Source of the DNA: Olsenella massiliensis | Lineage (GTDB): Bacteria > Actinomycetota > Coriobacteriia > Coriobacteriales > Atopobiaceae | Reading direction: 5' to 3' | Assembly: GCF_001457795.1 (NCBI RefSeq) | Contig: NZ_LN898210.1 | Location: 310,001 to 374,000 of the forward strand | Length of the DNA stretch: 64,000 bases | Part shown: in pieces, positions 54,367 to 63,680 of the stretch | Position numbering within the stretch: position 1 is the first letter of the stretch | Layout: every line of letters starts with the position of its first letter | Position numbers and translations under genes: made by a program | The notes under the pieces: generated by a model | The model's input: only the letters and a program-made list of their open reading frames with translations | Told to the model about the DNA's origin: nothing | Databases searched by the model: none

Positions 54367-55272
54367 CTATCTCCCTTCGTCGCCGCCCACGAGCGCCTGG
54401 CAGAACGCATGCGCGTCAAACGGCTGGAGGTCGTCGATGGTCTCCCCGACGCCCACGCGAAAGATGGGGAGGGACAGGTCATGGGCGATGCGGACGGCGA
54501 TGCCGCCCTTGGCCGTGCCGTCAAGCTTCGTCAGGATGATCCCGTCAAGTTCGAGGGCGTCATTGAACTCCCTCGACTGGTTGAGGCCGTTCTGGCCCGT
54601 GGTCGCATCCACCACCAGCACCACAGAGACGGGCAGGCCGGAGCGGCGGCGCGTGACGTTGACCACCTTGGCGAGCTCGCGCATCAGATCAGAGCTCGTG
54701 TGCAGGCGACCGGCGGTGTCAATGAGCACGAGCTCGGCCCCGTCGCGCTCCGCGCGTTCGCACACGTCAAAGCAGACGCTCGCGGGGTCGGCGCCACGCT
54801 CGCGCGTGACGACCTCGACGCCGGCGCGCTGACCCCACACCTGCAGCTGCTCAATGGCGGCGGCACGGAAGGTGTCGGCGCCGCCGATGAGGCAGGACTG
54901 ACGCCGCGAGGCGGCGACGCCGGCAAGCTTGCCGACCGTCGTGGTCTTGCCGGCCCCGTTGATGCCCACGAAGAGCACGCAGGATGGCACATCGTCAAAG
55001 GGGTCGCGCTCGGCCTCGGGAAAGCAGCGGGCGAGGCGCTCGACGAGGGCGCGGCGAAGCTGCGGCGCAGTTCTCAGGTTCGCGCGCGCGGCCTCCTCCC
55101 GAAGGTCATCGGCGACCTGCAGCGCGACCTCGCCGCCCATGTCAGCCATGACGAGGCGGTCCTCGAGGTCCTCCCAGAACCCCTCGTCCACCTCACCGCC
55201 CATGTAGAATATCTCGGAGAGCGCCTCACGGGAGCGCGAGAGGCCCCTTCTCAGTCGGTCGGCCAGCCCCAT
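54367..55272 (-). CDS. ftsY: SRP receptor FtsY
   Basis: Membrane-associated GTPase that docks SRP. 301 residues: short N-terminus, N domain, and G domain with GINGAGKTTTVGKLA (about residues 107-121), DTAGRLHTSSDLM and TKLDGTAKGG. Lacks the long acidic A domain of proteobacterial forms. Its ATG shares one base with the smc stop (TGATG), so translation is coupled. Confidence 0.96.
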   Translation of the reverse strand: MGLADRLRRGLSRSREALSEIFYMGGEVDEGFWEDLEDRLVMADMGGEVALQVADDLREEAARANLRTAPQLRRALVERLARCFPEAERDPFDDVPSCVLFVGINGAGKTTTVGKLAGVAASRRQSCLIGGADTFRAAAIEQLQVWGQRAGVEVVTRERGADPASVCFDVCERAERDGAELVLIDTAGRLHTSSDLMRELAKVVNVTRRRSGLPVSVVLVVDATTGQNGLNQSREFNDALELDGIILTKLDGTAKGGIAVRIAHDLSLPIFRVGVGETIDDLQPFDAHAFCQALVGGDEGR

Positions 55273-58200
55273 CAGGCATCGACCACCTTTCCGCTTTGCT
55301 TGTCCAGACGCTGGCTGACGACGTGGCTCACGCCGTCGGCGCGCATGGACACACCATACAACACGTCAGCCTGCTCCATCGTCCTGCGCTGATGCGAGAT
55401 CACGATGAGCTGCGTCGTCTCCTTGAGACGATCGACGGCGTCCAGCAGCTTCGAGAGGTTGGCGTCGTCGAGCGCCGCCTCCACCTCGTCAAACACGTAG
55501 AAGGGCACCGTGCGTGCGCGATAGACGGCAAAGAGCAGCGCCAAGGCGGTGAGGGACTTCTCTCCGCCGCTCATGAGCGTCATCTTCTGGATCTTCTTGC
55601 CGCGCGGCTGGGCGACGATCTCGATGCCCGTCTCGTCCAGGCGCTCGGGGTCCACGAGCTCAAGGCGGGCCGTTCCGCCCGAGAACAGCAGGGAGAAGAT
55701 CTCGGCGAAGTTGGCGTTGACCCTGTCAAAGACGACGACGAACTGCCGGCGCATCTTGCGCTCGATGGCGGACGTGATCTTGCGCAGCGCCTGGCGCGCC
55801 CGCTCGAGGTCCTCGACCTGCTCGGCTATGTAGTCCACGCGCCGCCTGAGCCGGGCGTACTCGTCCATGGCGACCTCGTTGACGGGCCCGATGCCCTCGA
55901 TGTCGCGACGAAGCCCCTCGACGCGTCGCTCGACGGCCGCACGGTCGTCCGGCGCGGGCAGCGAGAGGGCCTCCTCGAGCACCCAGCCCCCCTCCCTGAT
56001 GCGCGAGAGGGCGTTCTCCACCTGGATCTCGAGCTTGCCCTTGCTCACCTTGACGTCCGAGAGCTGCGCCTTGGCGACCTCGAGGGCGGCGGCGGCCTCG
56101 CTGACCGCGGCGCGGGCGTCGCCGATGGTCCGCTTGAGCGAGTCGGAGTCCGCCTCGGCCAGCGAGGCGCGGTCCTTGAGACGGGCCGCCCAGGCGAGGG
56201 CACGCTCGTGAACGGCGTCGTACCGGGCGTGCAGGGGCTCGACCCTCAGAAGAACCACGTCAAGCGAGGAAGCCGCCGAGAGGGCCTGGGCGCGGCGCCG
56301 CTCGCTGTCGGCGGCCGTGCGCCCAAGCTGCCTCTCGAGGGTGTCCAGATGGCTTGCGCGCTCCTTGACGGTGGCATGTCGGAGCTTGGCGGACGCCAGC
56401 CTCTCGGATAGTTCGCGCTCCTCGCGCGAGGCCTCCGACCGACGCTCGGTGAGCTCCCGGATCTGCGCGTCGAGCTCCCTCACGTGCGCCTGCGCCGCGT
56501 CGGCCTCCTCCTTGTGACGCCTGACCTCCTCGCGCGCCGTCGCGCAGCGCGCACGCGCCGCCTCGCGGCTCGTGACGACCTGCGCCTGCTCAGACTGGGA
56601 CTTGCGCAGCTCCGCCTCGAGGCGCCCCTGCTCGGACGAGAGGGACTTGAGCTCGCCGGCGAGGCGCGCGACCTCTCCGCGGGCGGCGTCGTCACGCTCT
56701 CGCGCCTCGCCGAGGCGGCGCTCTATGTCGGCGAGGGCGTCGCCGGCCTGCCTGTGGTCGCGCTCGAGGCGCGCGAGCTCCTCGGCGCCGCGCCTGATGC
56801 GTCGCTTGCGCTCGAGGGCCCCCTGGTCGAGGTCGGCGGGGGCTCCCACGCTCGTCCTGCCGTCCGGTCTGACGATGACGCCCTCCCTGGTCGCGAAGCA
56901 GAGCGTGGGATGCGCCTCATGGGCCCGAAGCGCCTCCTCCAGGCTCTCGACGATGCGCACCCGGCCCAAAAGGCGTGCGGGGACGTCACCGGCATCCGCG
57001 CGCAGGCGCAGGCGCGAGAGCAGGGAGAAGCCGGGCGCGTCCTCGGATGGGACCTGCGCCTCGGACGTCGGGAACACCATGGTCGCGCGGCCCTTGTCAC
57101 CCACCGAGAGGCCTCGGCTCGTCAGGGCCCTGACGTCGTCGGCGTCGCGCGTCACGAGGGCGGCGAGGTCGTCGCCCAGCAGCAGCTCGACGATGCCCTC
57201 AAGCTCGCTCGGAGCCTCCACGAGGTCGCCGACGCGCGCCATGATGCGCGCCCGCTCCTCGTGGGCGAGGGCGGCGACGAGCCGGTTGGCGTTCTCAGCG
57301 CGCTCGTCGAGGGCCTTGAGCGCCGAATGCGTCGCCCGGGCGCTCGCGAGCCGATCCCTGCAGGACGCCTCGCGCTCGCGCGCCTGCCCAAGCTCCTTCC
57401 CGAGCGTCGCCGTGGCGAGCCGCGCCTCCTGGGAGCGCTCGCGGGCACAATCGAGCTCGCCCTCGAGACGCTCGCCGCGCGACCTGCAATCGTCGAGCGC
57501 CGCCTGCGTCGTGGCGAGCGAGTCCTCGATCTGCGCGAGACGGCTGCGGAACAGGTCGTCTTCGACCTCGGCGTTGTCGATCTGGTCCCTGAGCTTCGCG
57601 TAGGCGAGCAGCCCCTTGTCGGCCTCGCGTTGGCAGTCGCGCTGGTCAGCCGTCATGCGGGCGAGCCGGGCGCCCAGCGAGCGACGGCGCTCGCCTGCGG
57701 CGGACGCCTCGGGACCGAGCCTCTTGAGCACGGCGTCGAGCTCTCCCTCCTCGCGACGGGCGTCGGCAAGCTCGCCCGACACCCGCCGGCGCTCCTGGGC
57801 GGCCTGCGCCTGGCCGCGCTCGAGGGAGGAGAGGCTCGCGCGCAGCTGCGAGACGCGCGCGACCATGTTCTTGCCCTTCTCCTCGAGCAGCCTCATGTCG
57901 GACTCCATGCGGCCCAGGACGCTCTGCATGCGGCGACGCTGCTCGCCCAGGTCGCCGACGAAGATGCCCTTCTGCTCGAGAAGCGACTGGTACTTCTCGA
58001 GGTCCTTCGTCTTGGCGTCAAGGCGCCACTGGGCCAGCTCGACGGCGGCGTCGGCCTCCCGCTCCCCTCCCTCGAGGCGGGCGTAGCCCTCCCTGAGGGC
58101 GCGCAGGTCGTCCACGGCCAGCACGCATGAGAGGCGCGAGAGCTCGTCGGCGAGCTCGCGGTGGCGGCGCGCCTTGTCAACCTGGCGCTCGAGCGGCCTG

Positions 58201-58805
58201 AGCTGCCGCGTGACCTCCCGCTGGATGTCCTTGGCCCGCGTCAGGTTGTCCTGCATGGACGCGAGCTTGCGCTCGGCGCGCTCCTTGCGCCGGCGATGCT
58301 TGGAGATGCCCGCGGCCTCCTCGATGAGCGAGCGACGCTCCTCCGGTCGGCTGGCGAGAATGGCGTCGAGCTTGCCCTGGCTGATGATGGAGTGGGTGTC
58401 CTTGCCCAGGCCCGAGTCGTGGAGGATGTCCGTGATGTCCCTCAGGCGGCACGAGGCGCCGTTGATGAGGTACTCGGACTCCCCCGAGCGGTACATTCGA
58501 CGCGTGATCGCGATCTCGGCGAAGTCGATGGGCAGGGTGTGGTCCTCGTTGTCGAGGGTGAGCGTGACCTCCGCGAGGCCCACCGCCGGCCTACCGGAGG
58601 AGCCCGAGAAGATGACGTCCTCCATGGCCTGGCCGCGCAGCGTCTTGGCGCTCTGCTCGCCCAGGACCCAGAGGATGGCGTCGGATATGTTGGACTTGCC
58701 CGACCCGTTGGGCCCGACGACGACGGTGAGGCCCGGGTCGAACGACAGCTGCGTCCGGTCGGCAAAGGATTTGAAGCCCTTGAGGGTGAGGGACTTGAGA
58801 TACAC
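55272..58805 (-). CDS. smc: Chromosome partition protein SMC
   Basis: ATPase that compacts and segregates chromosomes with ScpAB. 1177 residues: Walker A GPNGSGKSN (about residues 32-40), two long coiled coils, a hinge (about 500-640) and the C-terminal head with the LMSGGEKSLTALALLFA signature and Walker B FYVFDEVEAALDD. The order rnc-smc-ftsY-ffh is conserved across Gram-positives. Confidence 0.97.
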   Translation of the reverse strand: MYLKSLTLKGFKSFADRTQLSFDPGLTVVVGPNGSGKSNISDAILWVLGEQSAKTLRGQAMEDVIFSGSSGRPAVGLAEVTLTLDNEDHTLPIDFAEIAITRRMYRSGESEYLINGASCRLRDITDILHDSGLGKDTHSIISQGKLDAILASRPEERRSLIEEAAGISKHRRRKERAERKLASMQDNLTRAKDIQREVTRQLRPLERQVDKARRHRELADELSRLSCVLAVDDLRALREGYARLEGGEREADAAVELAQWRLDAKTKDLEKYQSLLEQKGIFVGDLGEQRRRMQSVLGRMESDMRLLEEKGKNMVARVSQLRASLSSLERGQAQAAQERRRVSGELADARREEGELDAVLKRLGPEASAAGERRRSLGARLARMTADQRDCQREADKGLLAYAKLRDQIDNAEVEDDLFRSRLAQIEDSLATTQAALDDCRSRGERLEGELDCARERSQEARLATATLGKELGQAREREASCRDRLASARATHSALKALDERAENANRLVAALAHEERARIMARVGDLVEAPSELEGIVELLLGDDLAALVTRDADDVRALTSRGLSVGDKGRATMVFPTSEAQVPSEDAPGFSLLSRLRLRADAGDVPARLLGRVRIVESLEEALRAHEAHPTLCFATREGVIVRPDGRTSVGAPADLDQGALERKRRIRRGAEELARLERDHRQAGDALADIERRLGEARERDDAARGEVARLAGELKSLSSEQGRLEAELRKSQSEQAQVVTSREAARARCATAREEVRRHKEEADAAQAHVRELDAQIRELTERRSEASREERELSERLASAKLRHATVKERASHLDTLERQLGRTAADSERRRAQALSAASSLDVVLLRVEPLHARYDAVHERALAWAARLKDRASLAEADSDSLKRTIGDARAAVSEAAAALEVAKAQLSDVKVSKGKLEIQVENALSRIREGGWVLEEALSLPAPDDRAAVERRVEGLRRDIEGIGPVNEVAMDEYARLRRRVDYIAEQVEDLERARQALRKITSAIERKMRRQFVVVFDRVNANFAEIFSLLFSGGTARLELVDPERLDETGIEIVAQPRGKKIQKMTLMSGGEKSLTALALLFAVYRARTVPFYVFDEVEAALDDANLSKLLDAVDRLKETTQLIVISHQRRTMEQADVLYGVSMRADGVSHVVSQRLDKQSGKVVDA

Positions 58806-58819
58806 GCGTCTCGACCTTC

Positions 58820-59581
58820 CTACGTCTCGTCGCGCTCAAGGCGCTCGTCGTCGTGCGTCTCATCCGCAACGCGCGCGAGCGAGCCATGGGCCGCGCCCAG
58901 CCGCTCCAGGGCGTCAAGCGCCGCCGCCGACTCGGCCGCCTTCTTGCTGGCGCCGCTGCCGCGTCCCGTGCGGATGCCCCCCACCAGCACGACGCTCGTG
59001 AACGTGGGCCTGTGTGCCGGCCCCTTCTCGCTCACGAGCTTGTACTCGGGGCCGCAGTGGTAGTCGCGCTGGGTCACTTCCTGAAGTCGCGACTTGGGCG
59101 AGACGGGCCTCTCGGCGAGCTCAGGCGAGACATGGGGGCCCAGGGTGCGCCTCACGAACTCGTGGGTCGCCTCATAGCCGGCGTCGAGGTACAGCGCCCC
59201 GACGATCGACTCGTAGACGTTCTCGAGGGCGGAATGGAGCCCGCGGGCGCCGGTGCCCCTCTCAGAGTCGCCGAAGACGATGTGCTCCGCGATGCCCAGG
59301 GCGTCGGCGACCTCGCTGAGGGTCTTGCCCGACACGAGCGAGATCTTGAGGTTGGTGAGCTCCCCCTCGTCCATCCCGGGGAAGCGCTCGAAGAGGTCCG
59401 TGGCGACCAGGGCCCCCAGGACGGAGTCGCCCAGGAACTCGAGGCGCTCATAGGACGCCGACACGGGTCGCCCCTCCACCGCGGAGGGATGGGTCAGCGC
59501 GGCGGTGATGAGCTGCTTGTCGCCAAAGGTGTGTCCGACGATTTCCTCGACGGCGCGGACATGCTCCTGAAGTCCCACCAT
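58820..59581 (-). CDS. rnc: Ribonuclease III
   Basis: Cuts double-stranded RNA, maturing rRNA and other transcripts. 253 residues: the RNase III signature ERLEFLGDSVL (about residues 45-55), a second catalytic acidic region in ALENVYESIVGALYLD, and a C-terminal double-stranded-RNA-binding domain (RLQEVTQRD ... GSGASKKAAESAAA). 9 bp after acpP. Confidence 0.96.
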   Translation of the reverse strand: MVGLQEHVRAVEEIVGHTFGDKQLITAALTHPSAVEGRPVSASYERLEFLGDSVLGALVATDLFERFPGMDEGELTNLKISLVSGKTLSEVADALGIAEHIVFGDSERGTGARGLHSALENVYESIVGALYLDAGYEATHEFVRRTLGPHVSPELAERPVSPKSRLQEVTQRDYHCGPEYKLVSEKGPAHRPTFTSVVLVGGIRTGRGSGASKKAAESAAALDALERLGAAHGSLARVADETHDDERLERDET

Positions 59582-59589
59582 GCGGCCCC

Positions 59590-59829
59590 TCAGGCTCGTG
59601 CCGCTTCGATGGCTGCGACGGCGTCAGCGATGGTCACGATGGACTGAAGGCCCTCGTCGTCCAACGTCGCGGCAAACTCGTCCTCGAACGCCGACACGAG
59701 CTCGAGGAGGTCGAAGGAGTCCGCCCCCAGCGCCTTGAACTCGCTGCGCTCCCCCAGCGACGTCGGGTCGAGCTCGAGCTGCTCGGCGGTGAGCTCGATG
59801 ACCTTGTCAAGAATGGCGTCATGGTCCAT
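59590..59829 (-). CDS. acpP: Acyl carrier protein
   Basis: Carries fatty-acyl intermediates on phosphopantetheine. 79 residues from the ATG at 59829 (MDHDAILDKV), with the modified serine in LGADSF (Ser38). The usual D-S-L is D-S-F here, a conservative change. Very acidic four-helix protein. Sits between plsX and rnc, the standard place. Confidence 0.93.
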   Translation of the reverse strand: MDHDAILDKVIELTAEQLELDPTSLGERSEFKALGADSFDLLELVSAFEDEFAATLDDEGLQSIVTIADAVAAIEAARA

Positions 59830-59903
59830 GCGTGCCTCCAATGTCTTGCGCCGGGTGCGGGCGGCGCATGCCGCCCGCACAATTGTACCCTGAGGCGCGT
59901 TGC

Positions 59904-60896
59904 CTAGCTGCCCGGGGAGATCTCATGCCCGATCTTGTCCACGAGCCGCGTGCGCACGAGGCGGGCGCACGCGAGGGTGCCGTTCTTGACGGCGTCGGCG
60001 GACGTGGCGCCGTGACCTATGAGCACGGGCGCCTTGACGCCCAGAAGCAGGGCACCGCCGAGCTCGTCGCCCGACAGACCCGCCGCCACGCCGCGAAGCG
60101 CGGGCTTGAGCAACAGCGCCCCCAGGGCGGCTCGCCGGGAGTCATGGACGGCGCCCTTGAGCTCCCCGAGGATGAACCTGGCGCAGCCCTCGATGGCCTT
60201 GAGGGCGACGTTGCCCGTGAAGCCGTCCGTGACGATGACGTCGAAGGTCCCCGCCAGCAGGTCGGTGCCCTCGCAGTTGCCGCAGAACCATCCCCTTCCC
60301 GCCTCCGCCAGGGCGGCGTGCGCCGCCAGGGCCGCCTGGGAGCCCTTCGCCTCCTCGCTCCCGTTTGACAGCAGGGCCACACGCGGCGCGACCGCGCCGA
60401 CGACCACCGTGGCATAGGCACGTCCCATCTGGGCAAACTGCACGAGCATCTCGGGGCGGGCGTCGGCGTTGGCGCCCATGTCCAAGAAGACCGTGGGCCT
60501 GCCGGAACTGCCGGGGATCGTCGCCGCGATGCAGGGGCGCCTGACGCCGCGGATGCGGCCGACGCCCAGGGTGGCCGCCGCGAAGACGGCGCCGGTCGAG
60601 CCGGCGGAGAAGAAGGCGTCCGCCTCATGGGCGCCCACGCTGGCGAGGCCGCGGACGATGGACGAGTCGCGCTTGGCGCGCACGGCGTCCGCAGGATGCT
60701 CGCCCATGCCAATGACTTGGGTCGTCACGAGGGCGCGCGCCCGCTCGTGACGGGCGCAGAACGGTACGACGACCTCCTCGTCTCCCGCGACGAGGACGCG
60801 GATTCCCTCGTTCTGTGCGAGCGCCGCCTCGACGCCCCGCAGCACCACCTCGGGCGTCTCGTCGCCTCCCATGGCGTCAACGCAGACCGTGCACAT
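59904..60896 (-). CDS. plsX: Phosphate acyltransferase PlsX
   Basis: Makes acyl-phosphate from acyl-ACP for membrane phospholipid synthesis. 330 residues beginning with VDAMGGDETPEVVL, then GSTGAVFAAATLG (about residues 97-109), LDMGANAD and VIVTDGFTGNVALK. These are the family hallmarks. Followed by acpP, its substrate carrier. Confidence 0.95.
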   Translation of the reverse strand: MCTVCVDAMGGDETPEVVLRGVEAALAQNEGIRVLVAGDEEVVVPFCARHERARALVTTQVIGMGEHPADAVRAKRDSSIVRGLASVGAHEADAFFSAGSTGAVFAAATLGVGRIRGVRRPCIAATIPGSSGRPTVFLDMGANADARPEMLVQFAQMGRAYATVVVGAVAPRVALLSNGSEEAKGSQAALAAHAALAEAGRGWFCGNCEGTDLLAGTFDVIVTDGFTGNVALKAIEGCARFILGELKGAVHDSRRAALGALLLKPALRGVAAGLSGDELGGALLLGVKAPVLIGHGATSADAVKNGTLACARLVRTRLVDKIGHEISPGS

Positions 60897-60936
60897 GGCC
60901 CCTCCTTCGCAAGGGTCGCTTCATGTCCCAAGACGA

Positions 60937-60968
60937 AGGAAGGCCGACCCCCTGGGGCCGGCCTTCCT
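60937..60968 (-). terminator. Hairpin between rpmF and plsX
   Basis: Perfect 10-bp inverted repeat AGGAAGGCCG / CGGCCTTCCT around a 12-base loop, 24 bp past the rpmF stop. A weak U-rich stretch (TTCGTCTT) follows. It may partly terminate transcription to set L32 above plsX levels. Confidence 0.55.
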
Positions 60969-60991
60969 GGCCGTCAGTCGCTACCTGCTGC

Positions 60992-61171
60992 CTACTCGGT
61001 GACAACGACCTCGCGGTCCTTGTAATAGCCGCAGCTGGGGCACACGTGGTGCGGAAGCTTAGGGGCGCCGCACTGGGGGCACAGGGAGCGTGCCGACGCG
61101 GCGAGCTTGCTGTTGGCCGAACGGCGGGTGTGCGTGGCGCCGCGGCCCTTCTTCTGCTTAGGTACTGCCAT
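60992..61171 (-). CDS. rpmF: Ribosomal protein L32
   Basis: 59-residue 50S protein: MAVPKQKKGRGATHTRRS at the N-terminus and a zinc ribbon of two cysteine pairs (CPQC and CPSC) in the C-terminal half. The Zn-binding (C+) form. It lies between the DUF177 gene and plsX, as in many bacteria. Confidence 0.96.
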   Translation of the reverse strand: MAVPKQKKGRGATHTRRSANSKLAASARSLCPQCGAPKLPHHVCPSCGYYKDREVVVTE

Positions 61172-61318
61172 GTTGAACCTCTCTTTTAAGCCTCTCACGC
61201 CCGAAACGCGCAGACGGTCGTTCCTGCAAACATACGAATTGGGACTATAGCACCTCCGTGACGTCCTCGCAAGCAGGACGCGCACGGCGCCAAAACACAT
61301 AGGGCGCGCATATGGGGC

Positions 61319-61897
61319 CTAGGCGTCCGACGACTCCCCGTCGCCCTCCTCGGGCCTGAGCCTCCTGAGCGCCGAGAAGGGGCCCGCGTCCAGACGCTCG
61401 CGCTCCTCGCGTCGCAGGGCGAGCTCGGCGTGCCCGCAGTCCCCCTCGTTGAGGTTGGCGCCGCAGACGGGGCACAGGCCCTTGCAGTCCTCGTCGCACA
61501 GGACGATGTAGGGCGTGTCCATGAGCAGGGCGCTCCGGATGGCCTCGGTGAGGTCGACCGTGTGGTCGTCACCGACGAGCGAGAAGTCCTCCTCGTCAGC
61601 CTCCGCGCCCTCCTCGGGCTCGCGGAACAGGTAGTACTCGTCGAGCTCTCCCGTCACGTCAAAGGCGGCGGGCCCAAGGCAGCGGTCGCAGCTGCCCGTG
61701 ACGCGGGCGCTCACGATACCCGTGGCGAGGATCCCGTCCCCGGCGTTGGTAAGCATGAGGTCATAGCTAAGGCCCGCAGGCAGGGCAAAGTCGTGGCTCC
61801 CAAGACGGTAGCCGTCCTCGTCAAGATGGCCGGCGACCCTGAGGGAGTCGCCGGGGTTCTCGAGGCGCTCGTCGATGACGGCCCGAACCTGCTCCAT
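61319..61897 (-). CDS. DUF177/YceD family protein (23S rRNA accumulation)
   Basis: Conserved protein coupled to rpmF across bacteria; YceD members are implicated in 23S rRNA accumulation. About 192 residues with a CDRCLGP pair (about residues 70-76) and a second cysteine cluster CDEDCKGLCPVCGANLNEGDC (about 134-154, split here by position: C, C, C, C, C spaced along the loop) that could bind zinc. The ATG at 61897 or a TTG at 61909 may be the start. Confidence 0.88.
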   Translation of the reverse strand: MEQVRAVIDERLENPGDSLRVAGHLDEDGYRLGSHDFALPAGLSYDLMLTNAGDGILATGIVSARVTGSCDRCLGPAAFDVTGELDEYYLFREPEEGAEADEEDFSLVGDDHTVDLTEAIRSALLMDTPYIVLCDEDCKGLCPVCGANLNEGDCGHAELALRREERERLDAGPFSALRRLRPEEGDGESSDA

Positions 61898-61902
61898 GGC
61901 CT

Positions 61903-62400
61903 CTACCAAGGGACGTTGTTCGTCTGGTTGCGCGGACCGGAGTTCTCGTCGAGCGTCTGGCGCACGCGCCCGACCGAGCTCGTCAGGGACTTGAGGTTGT
62001 CCTCGAGGTGGGCCAGCACGGTGTCGGCATACTCCTCGGCGTTGTAGCGGGTGTCGCGCTCGTACTGGGAGGCCTGGTCCCGGATGTCATCGGCCTGCTG
62101 CTGGGCGATGCGGACGACCTCCTGGTCGCCCGCCAGGATCATGGCCTGCTGCTGGGCGTCGGCAATGATGGCGTCCGCCTGCTGCTGGGCGCGGTCGAGG
62201 GTCTCGCCCTCCTCCTTGACGATGCGTCGGGCGTCGGCGAACTCCTGAGGGAACACGCGCCTGATCTCGTCGAGGATCTCGTATACCTCCTGGGCGTCGA
62301 CGATCCTCTTCTGACCGCCGCCGCCGAAGGGGACCTTGCCCTCGCTCACGATCTGCTCGAGCTCGTCAACCAAGCTCTCGATTTCCTCACCCGGCTGCAT
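61903..62400 (-). CDS. SepIVA-like DivIVA-family cell-division protein
   Basis: 165 residues of mostly coiled coil, with Q-rich heptads (RAQQQADAIIADAQQQAMIL, about residues 69-88). Resembles the DivIVA/ATP-synthase-B-like proteins that in mycobacteria (SepIVA) act in septum formation. The neighbourhood SepIVA-DUF177-rnc is the actinobacterial one. Start at 62400 (MQPGEE). Role inferred from neighbourhood and predicted coil. Confidence 0.75.
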   Translation of the reverse strand: MQPGEEIESLVDELEQIVSEGKVPFGGGGQKRIVDAQEVYEILDEIRRVFPQEFADARRIVKEEGETLDRAQQQADAIIADAQQQAMILAGDQEVVRIAQQQADDIRDQASQYERDTRYNAEEYADTVLAHLEDNLKSLTSSVGRVRQTLDENSGPRNQTNNVPW

Positions 62401-62599
62401 GCGGGCTCCTTTCGAATTGCGATCGACCTCATGCGCCGACACGAAGTTCCAGCACAAGCGTAGCCACCACATCGTAGCAGATTGATGTCGGGCACACGCG
62501 GGTGCGCGTCCACGCGCACGTAAAAAGGACTGAAAGCCCGCCCGTGCGCATGTCCCGGCAAACGTCGCCGAGGCTGGTCGCCACAGACGGCAGACGAGG

Positions 62600-63109
62600 C
62601 TAGGGCCTCGCGTGCTCCTTGAGCCGGGACTTGACGCAGTCCGTGACCAAGAACGAGATGTCGCCGCCCATGGAGGCGAGCTCGCGCACGATGGACGACG
62701 AGATGTAGCCGTAGGTGGGGCTGCCCATGACGAAGATGGACTCGACCTCGGGCGCCAGGTGATAGTTGAGGTCGGCCTGGCCCAGCTCGTACTCGAAGTC
62801 GGTCATGGCCCTGAGCCCCTTGACGACCGCCCCGGCGCCCAGCTCGCGGCAGAGGTCCATGAGCAGGCCCGAGAAGGGCAGCACGTCCACGCCGTCGTCG
62901 AGGCCCAGCTCCCGCAGCGACGCGCTGACGAGCTGGACCCGCTCGTCCAGGGAGAAGATGGTGCCGGTGCCGTTCTTGGAGACTGACGCCGCGACGGCGA
63001 CGGTCACCTTGGGAAACATGTTCCTCGTGCGCGCGATGACGTCAAGGTGGCCTAAGGTGACCGGGTCGAAGGTGCCTGGCACGACGACGTGCTCGATGAT
63101 CTTACGCAT
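62600..63109 (-). CDS. coaD: Pantetheine-phosphate adenylyltransferase
   Basis: Fourth step of coenzyme A synthesis. About 169 residues with PGTFDPVTLGHLD (about residues 11-23, T/HxGH nucleotide motif), VKGLRAMTDFEYE and YGYISSSIVRELA. All catalytic regions are present. Start at 63109 (or 63115); its 5' end overlaps the rsmD stop. rsmD-coaD is a conserved pair. Confidence 0.95.
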   Translation of the reverse strand: MRKIIEHVVVPGTFDPVTLGHLDVIARTRNMFPKVTVAVAASVSKNGTGTIFSLDERVQLVSASLRELGLDDGVDVLPFSGLLMDLCRELGAGAVVKGLRAMTDFEYELGQADLNYHLAPEVESIFVMGSPTYGYISSSIVRELASMGGDISFLVTDCVKSRLKEHARP

Positions 63110-63680
63110 GCGCATCCCCCATCTCGAGGAGCGTGACGGCCGTGATGCCCCGCTCCCTGTGTTTGACGACCGTGAGCCCCGGCAGGGCGAGCCCGGCGGC
63201 GTCCTTGCCCCGTTCGTAGAGTACCAGGGCCCCGGCGCTCAGGAACGAGGCGTCGCGCAGGTCAGAGACGAGCGTGGCGACGCGCTCGGCGGCGAGCGCG
63301 TACGGGGGGTCAAGGACCACCAGCGAAAAGGGGGCCCCCGGCAGGGGCCCGTGCGCCGCCGCGGCAAAGACGTCGCCGACGACGAGCCTCGCCCGGCTCC
63401 CGGCGCCCAGCTCGCGGCAGTTGCGTCGAACGACCTGCGCCACCCGGCGGTCGCGCTCCACGAAGGTGCAGCATGCCGCCCCCCGCGAGAGGAGCTCGAG
63501 CCCCAGGGCGCCCGACCCGGCAAACGCGTCGAGCACCCGCACGTTCGACAGGTCAAGGTCGAAGGCTGACAGGACCATCGAGGCGAGCGACTCGCGCAGG
63601 CGGTCCGTCGTGGGTCTGGTTGTGCGCCCCTCGGGGGCCTCGAGGGATCGCCCGCGCCAGCTGCCGCCTACGATCCTCAT
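63102..63680 (-). CDS. rsmD: 16S rRNA (guanine966-N2)-methyltransferase
   Basis: Methylates G966 of 16S rRNA. About 192 residues beginning MRIVGGSWRGRSLEAPEG, with the SAM motif VLDAFAGSGALGLELLSRG (about residues 47-65) and the catalytic LDPPY motif near residue 124. Its 5' end overlaps recG's stop by a few bases. Standard order recG-rsmD-coaD. Confidence 0.95.
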   Translation of the reverse strand: MRIVGGSWRGRSLEAPEGRTTRPTTDRLRESLASMVLSAFDLDLSNVRVLDAFAGSGALGLELLSRGAACCTFVERDRRVAQVVRRNCRELGAGSRARLVVGDVFAAAAHGPLPGAPFSLVVLDPPYALAAERVATLVSDLRDASFLSAGALVLYERGKDAAGLALPGLTVVKHRERGITAVTLLEMGDAHA